A stretch of 64,000 nt of DNA from Dipteris shenzhenensis (lineage: Eukaryota > Polypodiophyta > Polypodiopsida > Gleicheniales). Made by a program: the position numbers and the translations under genes. Within the stretch, counting starts at the first letter, position 1. Each line of letters begins with the position of its first letter. The notes below the pieces were generated by a model. The model saw only the letters and a program-made list of their open reading frames with translations. It ran no database searches and had not been told where the DNA came from. Shown here piece by piece: positions 20,373 to 30,626 of the stretch. The DNA lies in assembly GCA_047967505.1 (NCBI GenBank), contig CM106538.1, one strand, 5' to 3'.

Positions 20373-20917
20373 TGTAACGGGAAATAGACTATTCTCACTC
20401 TCTCTGCTGCTCAATACTAACTGCAACTGCAAGATGATGCACTCAATACACAAAGTGATGCCGTGGATGTGAGTGAGAGAATCAGAGGGAGAGAATGTAG
20501 TGGACCTCCGAAGAGGAAATAGATACAACTGAATAATGAATGCCCAAAGGGCTGAATACAACTGTATGAAGGGACTGAAACCCTCACTGCAAAACTAGAA
20601 AGACTAGACTACCTAGAGGAGGTGAACCCTTGCTAGATCCCTCAAGAGCCTCAGGCTACCCTGCTGGTCTGCTGCAGGGAGGCCTTGCTGCTGCTATTCT
20701 GAGGGCTGACGTGCCCAACTGTGGGATGAAGAATGAGGGCCAAAAGGTGCCCTTTTATAGCCTGGCCGACCTGCGATGATGTGGCATTGACTGTCTGTTG
20801 ACTGTATGCTGATTGCTGACTGTGCAAGGCTGCCTGCATGGCTGTACAGATGCCTGCGTGGCAGTTGACCTGGCTGCCTGCGTTGGCACCAGCTAGCATG
20901 GCCACGGGCCCGTGACA
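20373..20917 (-). repeat. Element C 5' LTR (545 bp)
   Basis: In minus orientation it starts TGTCACGGGCC (20917) and ends CCCGTTACA (20373), with matching inverted ends. TATAAAAGG lies at 20751-20760 with GGTCGGCC just upstream and CTCATTCT 25 bp downstream. A fragment of the same family is at 1920-2045. The 3' LTR is absent, as the element is truncated at 17851. Confidence 0.85.
20728..20775 (-). promoter_or_regulatory. LTR core promoter block in element C LTR
   Basis: On the minus strand: CAGGTCGGCC, CTATAAAAGG (20751-20760), then CTCATTCT, with 25 bp between TATA T and initiator A. Confidence 0.6.
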
Positions 20918-20924
20918 GTGGGCA

Positions 20925-21630
20925 TGATGCCATGTGGGTGGTTGTAGATACATTGATTGAGATGTTCCAGCAAAGACAACAATTTTTGCTCCACAAATGG
21001 CAAGCTGTTTGTTGAGAAGTCATTTAGGGGCTTCCAGTTGAGATCATCAGTAACCATGATCCTTAAGTTCACGGATCATCTCTGGTGAGAAGTGTTCAAA
21101 ACTTTGGACATTAAACTTAGTATAAGCTCCTCCGAACATCATGAGTCAGATGGAGGCTCCGAACATCATGAGTCAGATGGAGGAACGGAGCAAGTTAATT
21201 ACACTCTTGAGGATATGCTCATGCATATCTTTCAAAAGCAATCTAGCTGGGAAGAGTATCTTCCCATGGATGAGTTTCCACATAATAACATAAAATATAC
21301 AGCGAGTCCATTCGTCTTTATCAATGGAGTCCAGCCTAAGACTCCGCGGACTGTTGGCCTGCAAAACATTAACGTATGAGAAGCTACTGATTTTCTGCAA
21401 TTGCAATAGAACATGTTGAAATTTGCTAAGGAAAACCTTTGCACGGCACTCAATTTTATGCAAATCAGAAGCTCTCACCTCAAGTGTTTGCAGAGGGGCC
21501 ATGTGTTTACCTCAGGATCCCCAAAGATTCTTGAGTATTCCAAACGGGTGAAGTTTATAAACTGTTATTGCGGACCTTTTAAGATTCTCCACGCAATTAA
21601 TAATGCAGCTTGTGATGCAATTATTTCCTA
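20925..21630 (+). pseudogene. Gypsy integrase relic (element F)
   Basis: The plus strand, over several frames, reads WVVVDTLIEMF (first Asp), GLPVEIISNHDPKF (second Asp), and ISSSEHHESDGG with the Glu. EDMLMHIFQKQSSWEEYLP, TASPFVFINGVQPKTP and the C-terminal CGPFKILHAINNAA follow. An in-frame 27-bp duplication doubles the SEHHESDGG segment. Multiple stops occur. The 5' side is cut by element C's LTR at 20917, so RT is not next to it. Confidence 0.8.
21131..21184 (+). repeat. 27-bp tandem duplication across the integrase Glu motif
   Basis: TCCGAACATCATGAGTCAGA plus seven bases occurs twice, at 21131 and 21158. It adds nine codons in frame and so doubles the catalytic Glu segment. Confidence 0.9.
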
Positions 21631-21640
21631 ATGTGAAGGT

Positions 21641-22287
21641 ATATACTGTAAGTCGCCTAAAGGAAGAATTATGCACAGTCGACAGTTGAGTTTCAGTAAA
21701 GGAGCTTGTTTAATTACAAGATCTATCAGTATATAATCCAATAAAACCAGAAGTAGTTCTGGATTATAGACAGAGACTCTCAGAAATAGGTTGGTCCCTG
21801 AGCTTCTTATTAAATGGAAGGATAGATCTATTTGGGAGATGTCGAATCTATGCAGCAACAATTTCCTAGACTAGAAACGTCCTAGTATAGGTGGATTTGT
21901 GGTGGGAAAAATGTTATGCCCCCATGAGCTACATAAATGATAAGGTTATGTCCACACAGTGGACCCTTTGAAATGGGTCAATTTTACTTTAGGGCCAATC
22001 CACTCGTGGCCTTGGAACACCCTCAGTGAGTCTATAGATATGAGTTAAGGGCTCATATGTGGGCTAATATGTGGGCATCCCTCAGGATTGACTCCTTGGA
22101 ATACCGATACCCAGAGCAGGCCTATGCCAAGTGTGGCCTAACACGTGGATTGGTGCACCCCCAGGATTTGGGACATCGGGGTTTTGGCCATGGACGGAGT
22201 GCGTTGCTTCTCTAACATCAAGCACGGAGGGTGGTCTGTTATATTAGATCTACTGCTAGGTGTTGAGCTCGGCTTGGTTAAAGGGGA
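21641..22287. other. Non-coding, probably within the third intron or 3' flank of the NDUFS4-type gene
   Basis: No coding motif seen on either strand. I looked for the missing last NDUFS4 exon (KVKSY..NFKW type) and did not find it. Confidence 0.45.
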
Positions 22288-22552
22288 GACCCTAGAATAT
22301 TAGGCTATTAGCCAGACTTGCAAGCATATCAACAAAACAAATGAATGCACAATATATAACGAAAGCATGTAGAAGAGGCACAATTATAGCATGGGTTGAA
22401 AACAGATAACCTTGGTGACCCTAGACTATTGGGCTATTAACTAGAGTTGCAAGCATATCAACAAAACAAATGAATGCACAATGCATAACAAAAGCAGTGA
22501 TAAGAGAAGAGTAGAAAGCTGAAAACCATGTAGAAGAGGCACAATTATCATA
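22288..22552. repeat. Direct repeat of about 130 bp next to an NDUFS4 splice donor
   Basis: CCCTAGAATATTAGGCTATTA with CAAGCATATCAACAAAAC and GTAGAAGAGGCACAATTAT (about 22291-22393) recurs from 22421 to 22548 with small changes and an insertion. The second copy ends exactly at the donor side of exon 3 (GTATGA on the minus strand, 22548-22553). Confidence 0.82.
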
Positions 22553-22553
22553 C

Positions 22554-22683
22554 CGTATAATCCCATCCATACTTGTTAGCGAAGTGAATGGCAGATTCCT
22601 TGTCATTGAAGGTCAAGGCAGAATCTCCGACATGTGCATAAGGATCTCCTGTTGATGTCCACCCCATCAGTGGATTTTCCCAT
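22554..22683 (-). CDS. NDUFS4: NDUFS4-type complex I subunit, exon 3
   Basis: This 130-bp exon encodes [20 protein letters not shown] followed by [20 protein letters not shown] and DYT. That is the hallmark core of the mitochondrial NADH dehydrogenase Fe-S protein 4 (18-kDa subunit; FRO1 in Arabidopsis). The acceptor is CAG at 22684-22686 and the donor GTATGA at 22548-22553. Its first base completes the split Lys codon from exon 2. It ends on a codon boundary. The protein is a nuclear-encoded accessory subunit at the matrix arm of complex I, needed for assembly and stability. The last about 27 codons expected in the family are not found downstream. Confidence 0.93.
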
Positions 22684-22823
22684 CTGATAGCCATAGCAAG
22701 AAAAACGTGTGCTTTTCACTCAATATACAAAATATTACCTTCACAAACACAATTGACTCACCCTTAACAATAGATTTTTAATGTATTGCACCGTATGCTA
22801 TTTCAAAGATGGTTAAAACATAC
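22684..22823 (-). other. NDUFS4 intron 2 (140 bp)
   Basis: GTATGT...CAG on the minus strand between exons 2 and 3. Removing it joins the frame exactly in the conserved STQKWENP segment. Confidence 0.9.
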
Positions 22824-22912
22824 TTTTGAGTAGAAACAAAATTGATTTTCCATTTGCCCGTTTTGGCTGAGCCCTGCTGTGATGCTGTTCGAGCTGGGGA
22901 ATATATCACAAC
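22824..22912 (-). CDS. NDUFS4: NDUFS4-type complex I subunit, exon 2
   Basis: The 89-bp exon encodes [20 protein letters not shown] then WKINFVSTQ plus two bases of Lys. It matches the family core ([13 protein letters not shown] type, WKINF). Acceptor ACAG is at 22913-22916, donor GTATGT at 22818-22823. The phase fits exon 3 and exon 1 exactly, and the substitutions seen are conservative, so this looks like a functional exon rather than a pseudogene. Confidence 0.93.
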
Positions 22913-24156
22913 CTGTTGTTCCACCATAATCACAAATAGCAATAAGAAACAAAATGCATCAACTAATCTATCATACATATGCTGATACAAACCATACAAT
23001 AAGACTTGCTGACATTTAAAAACACTATTTCTATTTTCAGCAGTGGTGAAAAGCCAGATCCAAAGACAACAAATTAAGGAAGTGGGGAAAAACAGGAAGA
23101 ACATGCCATGTATTCAACAAGAGAGACCATGCCAGTCTCGGTATATTAAAATAGAGTGGCGAACAGCACATTGTGCAACAAAAACAAAAGTGTACTCTAT
23201 TCATAAATGGTACTCTTGATAACACAAAAGTGAGCAATAAAGCATCGTTTAGTCTGCTTCATGTTTGAAGCCACATAGATGAATTGGCATGATACCTAGT
23301 TTCCCTTGCATGAATTGGCATGTTTTACGGTAAGGAAGGGCAGTCACATAGATGAAGCCACTTGAAGAAGGAGCATGGTCCTCCAAAAATACTTGCATGT
23401 TCAGATTGGATTTCTTGATGCCCAATCCTTGCATTCCTTTTCAGTGCACCACTGTATTTGTCTGCAATGCATCAGCAGGATGGCATGCATACAGTATATT
23501 CCTACCACATCCACCCTAACGCATCGTACCTTTGGCTACTTTATTCGTTGAAGCATAGGTCCATGCACTCTAGGTAATTACCCCGAAAATTCCCAAAGAT
23601 GACCTCAGAGGGCATATGGGATCCTAACCCCAATATGACACGTATATTGTAGCCGTGGCTTTAACGTGGCGTCCTTAGGGTTTGGATTCTCTGTCCAAAA
23701 GGGAGCCTTCTCCTTGAGAGAAACACTTTAAACATTAAAGGCATTGCATTGAAACTTTGAGAGCTTGTGCTGAAGGGAATTCCTGTCAACCTACTGCAAA
23801 CGGCATTGCACGACAGCTGGGCTTAGTCTTATTGCCAGACACACTTCGCAGGTAATCTCTATTTGTGGTTATAGAAGCTCATTGCGCCCCGTCAACATTG
23901 TTTTCTATATGACATAACGCTTAATGAAACCTTTGATAACGGAATTGCGGCCGATACACAATCGTTGCAGGAAAATAATCAGCTATAGCTTATCTTGGTA
24001 AACTTGCCGTTTATACCTGTCAGAAATTATTGCCTTAACGGAAAGGATATACGATTATCACTCGAGTTTTCCTTGAACCTTTCTAGCCAAACATTTGAGT
24101 GTGGATTCATACCAAACTGGGGAAACCAAAGGAATGATCAGGAGAATTTCACTAAC
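22913..24156 (-). other. NDUFS4 intron 1 (1244 bp)
   Basis: It starts GTTAGT (24151-24156 on the minus strand) and ends ACAG. It is AT-rich with no coding motif. Frames inside it are unsupported. Confidence 0.85.
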
Positions 24157-24315
24157 CCGACGCCGAAGATGCTCATCCGGGACACCAGAAATCTCTCCTA
24201 TTTCGCCAATTTTAACGGTTGCGGCCTCGGAAAAGGGGCGCCAATGATGAGATGAGGCGCCAATGCCAGATTTGAGGAAGCAGGCACGGATCGCAAACCG
24301 TCTAGCTCTCTCCAT
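24157..24315 (-). CDS. NDUFS4: NDUFS4-type complex I subunit, exon 1 with mitochondrial presequence
   Basis: From ATG 24315 the exon encodes 53 residues: an Arg-rich, acid-free start (MERARRFAIRACFLKSG) typical of a mitochondrial targeting peptide, then KIGEIGEISGVPDEHLRRR. The latter matches the conserved EIGKVSGIPEEHLSRK segment of plant NDUFS4. The donor GTTAGT follows at once. In-frame codons upstream of 24315 are not ATG, so this start is preferred. Exons 1-3 give 126 codons against about 154 in Arabidopsis. The C-terminal exon is missing from view. Confidence 0.9.
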
Positions 24316-24919
24316 GCCGGAATCCCAAGTCCCAAGTTCCAAATCGATCGAAAGGAACGTTCTCCTCTTCTAGAAAGCCAATATATGAAATGAAATGGAC
24401 AAACACCCACTTTACTACGTAGTAACAAGTGTTTCTCTTATACACAAGTATGTCCCCCCATACATTGATAATTGTATATACGAGTAGCATGACCGGGTTA
24501 GAGACCCGCTTTGCTTAGCATGACCCTTCTACGGTGCCTTTAATTTAAAGGAATGAAATTTTAGCTTTTATTTAAAAATCTCAATATATGAGTGCTTTTT
24601 AGGAAAATTTCAAATTGGATCTTTAGCATTGCTTTTAGTTGGGAAAAATGTTTTTGGTAACATTGCATCTCTCTCTCCCTGTTTAGAGTCGGAGCTCGAC
24701 CAACGGGGTCACAGTAGCCTTGGTTCGACGCAGAGCTACGACCAGGAGACGTGCCAGGATCGCACCTCTGAGTGGCCGACAGCACTCTATTGCCGACTTC
24801 ATGGCTCCACTGCCTCATCCATCTTGATATCTTGCTGTTGCTGGGGTGATGATGATATTGATGATGATGCTGAGATTGATATATAGTCGACCATCGACAT
24901 GACCATGTTGTACTTAGGA
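24316..24919. other. NDUFS4 promoter side and spacer, no gene seen
   Basis: The 5' flank of the minus-strand gene. It is AT-rich to about 24660, then a GC-richer stretch 24680-24880 of unknown origin with GATGATGATATTGATGATGA. No clear TATA position can be assigned. Confidence 0.45.
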
Positions 24920-25950
24920 CTTAGTACTGCCATTCTGGAAAAAACACAACCAGTGAAAATCAACGCGCCCACAATAAAAAAGTTTAGGAAGGATCTAGTG
25001 CAATTGTTGATAGAGTTTAAAGTTGTATTTGCTTAGGAATATACCGACATGAAAGAAGTGGATCCAAGTCTCTGTGTGCATCAGATTAACCTCAAGCACG
25101 ATGCAGTGCCAATTGTGCAGTAGAGAAATCAAATGAATCCAAACTATGCAAAGCTGGTGAAAGAAGAAATTGACAAGTTACTTAGAGTTAGTATTATCTA
25201 CCCAATGGATAAGGTCACACGGCTGTCACCCATCTTGATTGTCCAGAAAAAGAATGTCAAATTACAGGTTTGTGTGGACTATAGAAAACTGAATGCAGCC
25301 ACTATAACTAATCCATTTCCTCTGCCCTTTTATGACACAATGTTAAATGCAGTCGTCGGACATGAGGTATATAGTTTTCTTGATGGGTTCAATGGGTAGA
25401 ACCAGATTTGGATGGCTAAGGAAGATAAAGACAAAATGGCATTTGTGATAGAATGGAGGGTGTTCGCCAATAATGTGATGAATTTGGCTTGAAGAATGCA
25501 CCGCCTATATTCTAAGGGTGGATATAGAAGGTGTTTGCACCATATCTTACAACATTTATGAGGGTATTCCTAGATGATTTCAATGTGTTTGGGAAAGAGG
25601 AAGATCACCTTGAACACCTCAGACTGTGTTTTGTCACATGTCAGGAGTCTCGTCTCAGCTTGAATCCAATGAAATGTGCCTTTGCAATCCAAAGGGGGGT
25701 TCTACTAGGGAACATCATTTCCAAAGAAAAAATGGCAATCAACCCAAGAAAAGTAGATGCCATTCAGGAAGACAAGGCACCGTGAAATGCAAAGGAAGTC
25801 ATGCGATTCATTGGCCAAATCAAGTGCATAACCGATTTGTGTGGTACCAGTCCCATGCATGTCAACCTGAAACAAAGTTGACAAAGAAGAACAAACAATA
25901 CATCTGGAAAGAGGATCAGGAGAAAGCACTGCAATTATTGAAAAAGATGT
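24920..25950 (+). pseudogene. Gypsy reverse transcriptase relic (element H)
   Basis: The plus strand reads EYTDMKEVDPSLCVHQI, SPILIVQKKNVKLQVCVDYR, VYSFLDGFNG, FMRVFLDDFNVFGKEEDHLE (catalytic FLDD present) and LSLNPMKCAFAIQRGVLLGN. Stops interrupt it, including TAG where FAWEY expects Trp (near 25034) and another after DGFNG. RNase H and integrase do not follow. The sequence type is the same as that of element D (FLDDLSVFG, 40270-42069), and differs from A and E. Confidence 0.87.
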
Positions 25951-27992
25951 AAGTGGGATTGAGACACAGAACTGGGGGTTTAGTTTTGGTCACATCTCCA
26001 AAACACATATTGAAGAGGGAGAAGTAGCTAGCAACACTAAATGAATTAAAAGAGAGGGTTAATCTCTGCCTTTCTATATCAGTAAAAAGATATAGACATC
26101 CAAGGTGAGATTGTACTCTAGCATTGGAAATGAGAAGGGGTGAGGGGAAGCATTGATTTGAGCTAATCTATCAACTCCAAAAGTAAGGGGGAGTCTTTGT
26201 TGAAAGAACATCTTATGGCCTAACATAATGTGAACAGATGTGAAAGGCATAAATTGATAAGGCTGATTGGGCAGAATTGGACGATTAGGAAAAAGCATTT
26301 CTATATCTCAACCAGGCCCAAAGATAAGGCTAAACACAAGGATTATAGAGAATGATACGCCCTATAGCATACTAGGAGGGTGACACATTAATTCAACTTT
26401 ATGAAAGACTGACCAGCTGCACAAAGAGATGGATTGAAAGATCAAGGAACCTCTTATGGAAAACCAATATTGTAGGATCAAAGGGCTTTAAGAGAGCTTT
26501 ACATCCATGTAAGAATAACTAAAATCGAACCCTTGAGGGAAGAGTTGTCGCAGCTTTACTAGAGACTATTAAAATTGTCCCAAAACACAGACCCGGTTAC
26601 TTAGAAAACAATAACTTTTCCTTTTCCACTAAAACCAAAGATATGAATACATCACTAGACAGAGCTTGAAACTATGGAGATTTTAATCTAACTTTTGTGC
26701 GAATCCGAGTTCAAAGTAGAAAGTTATGACCGTTTTACTCGATGTCAAAACTATCTCCAACTTTGGAAGGTGGCAATTTCCCTCAATGTTGGAGAAGCTT
26801 CAATGATTTGTAGTGCATTGAGGTCACCTATAAGAGTAGGAAATGCACTCATAACAAATATGAAAAATAATTCCTCATGTGGACACACAAAGCTTTGAAG
26901 CAAGGAGGGAAGAGATAGAGAAGAATGAGGCAAAGGAAGCATAAACTTTATTCAAGAATGAGGCAAAGGAATCATAAACTATATTCAAGACATCCAAAGT
27001 GAAGAGAGGGATACAACGCGAGAGCCTATTTCTCTAGGGAGAGGGAGAAGGAAGGAAAAGATAGATACAAAGTGATGGCATAGCTACAAAGAGAGAAATG
27101 AGATGCTTGAGAGAGAGGAGAGAGGCCTCTTTTACAAAGGAAATCTCACCCTCCTTCACCTTGTTACATTTCCAGGCTAGTAGATTCCTTCACCTGTTGG
27201 TGACATAAGGGCATGGGTCACCACCATCAAATGTCCTTTTGGGCACATTTTGACAAGTTTCCCATCACAAGATCCTCATGACTCTTTAAAATTTGAGAAA
27301 GTCAAGAGTCTTCCCCTTTGGAGCCCATAGGGACCCTCTCTTTTCCACATGTCAACGTCCTCCATATTTGACATGGGTATTCTAGAAGGATTCCTCTTGA
27401 CTCTACACTCCTCCACATGGCTTCCATGTACTTGGTATGTGCCCTCCATATTACTTTAGTGCATTATTGAGTCCATGTAGTCATTTGGCCCACTCAAAAT
27501 ACTTGACTCATTTCTATTTTCCCAATACAAACTAATAATATTTCACCCCAAACACTCTATTCCCATACCAAGGTATGTATGATTCATACTCATGGTATTT
27601 ACAAATATTCAATCCACTCATACTCACATACCACACTACTAAATTATTACTACATGAGCGATCATCATCAGACAATCACCATGCTGTACTGGAGACTAGC
27701 TGCTGCTGTTGCTACCACTGTCGTCCCTTGTCATCGTCGTCTCTTACTACCAACTTCTTCATCACGCTACTTGGTCCTCATGTCTTTTGTCGCATTATCT
27801 TGTGGGTCCCACAAGCTTATTTCACAAGTATTTTTTGTTGCAAAGCCTCTTAGATATGTACAAAGTCAAGATTGGAAAATATTAATTTTTGGTGTCACAT
27901 CTTTCTCCCCCAAGTAGATCCCCAAGCTTGTCTTGGGGGTCTGCTAGCCATGGTGTTTGAGGGTAAAAGATCTTTAACCGATACTCCTTGGT
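25951..27992. other. Long stretch without a gene
   Basis: I find no coding motif on either strand. There is a 33-bp tandem repeat at 26921-26986 (AAGAATGAGGCAAAGGAAGC type). 27900-27960 has a CCCCAAGCTTGTCTTGGGG hairpin. Decayed transposon sequence is likely. Confidence 0.45.
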
Positions 27993-28370
27993 ATGTCTAG
28001 GAAGCTCTTGAGAATTTGCATCCTCCAAATTACTGCAGAACTACTTGATGCCTTGATATTACTCAAGATAAATTGGGATGGTTTGCAGAGTGTGCCAATA
28101 GTAGTACCTACAGTTAGTGTGCCACCAGTAGTACCTACAGTAAGTGTGAAAGCAGTAGTACCTACAATAAGTGTGCTACCAATAGCAAGTGCGCCACTAG
28201 TAGCATATCATTTTGAGGTACTACACCCCGCAACCACCATGGCGTTAAGTACTGGTACTCCATCTCTTGCTCAAACTATAAGAAAGCAAGTGAGTCATCC
28301 CAAGGCACAGGATCAACTTCCACAGCTATTCCAAGAAAGAGATAAAAAAGAACTCTACCTCCACGAGTAG
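27993..28370 (+). other. Coding-like block with VPTVSV repeats, start of locus P
   Basis: A 125-codon frame contains a degenerate repeat of VPTVSVPPV, VPTVSVKAV, VPTISVLPI. It lies just upstream of the P coding blocks in another frame. No family is recognised. It may be the N-terminal part of P with a frameshift, or a chance frame over a minisatellite (GTACCTACAGTAAGTGTG). Confidence 0.3.
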
Positions 28371-28381
28371 ACCGAGTAAGT

Positions 28382-28942
28382 GCATGTTATTTAGCACTAG
28401 GTGAGCAATTGAATAGTGACAATGAGGCTATAGAGTCCGAGGAAGAAGATGCATTTGCTGGATTTTCTGTAAGTGTGGAAAATTTACATCCTCCTGAAGA
28501 CGAGGGATATATTTGGGGATTGGTACAATTTCTCGTCATCACATTGCTCATTGATTAAGCTTCCTTGTTCACAAATCAACGGAATCTAGATGTGCATTTT
28601 GCACTCAAGTTGTATGAAGAGACTAATAATGCCAAAACGACATTTGTAGGCAATGTCACTCTTCATCCTATGAAGTTTGTGAGGCTTCTAGAAGATGATC
28701 GTTAGTTGAAGGAAGTCACATTTCACAAGCATGGAGATTTTATCAAAGCCCTCAAAGAGTTTAAAGATAGTGACTTTGCTCGTGAAGCTGATCTCTACCA
28801 GAGTAGATATGGAAATGACATCGAGAAGAGATATATGCTTGCAAAGAACAGGGTCCTTGATAGATGCAGGTTTGAGCCCATTGATGGGCAGCACTTTTGC
28901 GAAGCTTGTAGAATCGCCCTTGAAGAGGGACGAGAGACTTGA
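28382..28942 (+). pseudogene. Locus P, unrecognised protein, block 1
   Basis: One reading frame stays coding-like from about 28382 to the stop at 28940, broken only by two stops (near 28556 and 28703). It encodes LGEQLNSDNEAIESEEEDAF, LDVHFALKLYEETNNAKT, LKEVTFHKHGDFIKALKEF and RCRFEPIDGQHFCEACRIAL. It is acidic then basic and helical in character. I do not recognise the family. It continues in later blocks at 29221-29905 and, past element D, at 44491-45915. Confidence 0.5.
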
Positions 28943-29220
28943 ATCACACTCAGTATCTACAAAAGTTTCAACGGGTCATCTATCATATATGCTTATTTAA
29001 TGATGACTGAAAATATATTATTGAATTCGAAAGGTTGAATCTCGTTCCGTTGACTAGGACGAAAAACTCAACTCTTTCCAAGATCCTAACAAAGGCAAGG
29101 GAGTTATGGATCGCGGCTCACCACAAACAGTAAAGGGAAGGAGACCTACCAGTGAATACAATATGAAGCAGACTCATTTTTATAGATGCTTGAAGGGCTA
29201 CACAATCACCCCTGCAGGAC

Positions 29221-29905
29221 TTGAAGACCGCAGTTGCAAGATATGGGGACTTTACTTGCATAGTGTTGCATGAGGAGTCAATCTTTCAAATTATCTTTGA
29301 TGTTTGTAAAGCATATGAAGTAGGAAAGATATCTTATGAGGCACCAGAGCATGCAATAGGTCAAAAAAAAACAACAATAAAGCAACTGACTATTGTTTGG
29401 TGGAGACCATTATAGTACGTTCCAGATGAAATAACGAATGATATATGCCAACAGTTGCTTGATGGTGACTGCTTCTTTGGGAAGAAGAGCAAGCATAGTC
29501 ACTTAGATGTAGTCAACAGAATGGTCAGAAGCGAAGCTGCTTTATCGGCAGTAATGTTTTCATTGAATTCAAATCAAGAGTTGGCTGGCAAAGTTGCTAA
29601 TAAGCAAAAAGTTATTGGTCTTGGTCAAATGATTGACAAGTTGTGGGCCAAAAAGTGGGTGTGTTCCTTAGACGTGGATGGCACTCCAACAAAGGATGCA
29701 AGAGGAAAGATGCCAAAGATTCTAGAGAAAGAGTATGCAAAGATCAAGAAGAATACCTTGGCACTAAACTTGTAAAGTACTGTAGCAGCAGCTGGTTTAG
29801 CCTTCAGCTTCTCTTATGAGATCCTCTTATCAAAGGAGGATACAAAATATGTACGTGTCAATGGCATTAATATAGAGCGCTTCATGGCAATGAGCTGTGA
29901 TGCTT
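29221..29905 (+). pseudogene. Locus P, block 2, cut by element D
   Basis: A single frame, with two or three stops, encodes TAVARYGDFTCIVLHEESIF, HLDVVNRMVRSEAALSAVMF, KWVCSLDVDGTPTKDARGKM and YVRVNGINIERFMAMSCDA. At 29905 the frame is cut by element D. Across the TGCTT duplication it reads on at 44491 (WDKPCVFILNELHDFG). The long open stretches argue for a former gene or unknown transposon protein. No family recognised. Confidence 0.5.
29901..29905. repeat. Target site duplication TGCTT of element D, left copy
   Basis: Exact match to 44486-44490, immediately outside the two LTRs. Confidence 0.88.
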
Positions 29906-30231
29906 TGTAGCATCATAAATGCGTGCAAACGCTACGGGAAGCAATAGACAAACGATACGCACAACATCCATGAGAATGGAATACAGATATGCAAGAGATA
30001 GAATGCTGAAGAATATTGTATTCTAGAGCAATAGCTTGCACAACATTTGTGTACACAATGATCTCAAAATGCTATTAATAGCACGCATACAGAACCATCT
30101 AATGGTTAAAGAAACAACCGTTGAAGACTACAACCACTCGGAGATCTGAACTGTCAACCTTGGGGGCTAACCTACCCTTGCACATCCCTCTAGGTCACTA
30201 CTGTGATAACCTGCATGGTTATGCAATAACA
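29906..30231 (-). repeat. Element D 3' LTR
   Basis: Starts TGTAGCATCATAAATGC on the plus strand and ends GGTTATGCAATAACA. It matches 44162-44485 with about one change per ten to fifteen bases. Confidence 0.9.
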
Positions 30232-30626
30232 CATGGCACTCACAGTAGACTTAGCAAACCACACATGCACATCCCCTTATTGAAGTTAGATGCCTTACAC
30301 AATGCAAAGTGTATGTGCAACAATCATTTTAGGCATAGCCTCGGTAGAGAACCAGGTTCGGTAAGTTAAATCTCTCTCTTCACTCAGTACACAAGAATTA
30401 CCAAGCATCTCATTTCGAAAAACAATCAAGAAAACATCCACTCTCTATAGTCGCAATGCCTATCTAAACGTCCTTTTTTTATTTCTCCTCCCTGTCCAAA
30501 AGCATCCCCGTGTTTCGGACATCTTCGATGTTGCCTATCCAAAAGCAACCACTATAGTGACGTATGCGTTTTGCTGCATAATGACACTTTATTCTGCGAG
30601 GCCCTTCCGTAGCCATTGCCATAGTT
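30232..30626. other. Element D 3' non-coding region
   Basis: Between the last coding block and the 3' LTR. No clear polypurine tract is visible at the LTR junction. Confidence 0.5.

Noticed and set aside
21641-22553. Last exon of the NDUFS4-type gene
   Set aside because: No minus-strand match to the expected C-terminal sequence between exon 3 and the integrase relic.
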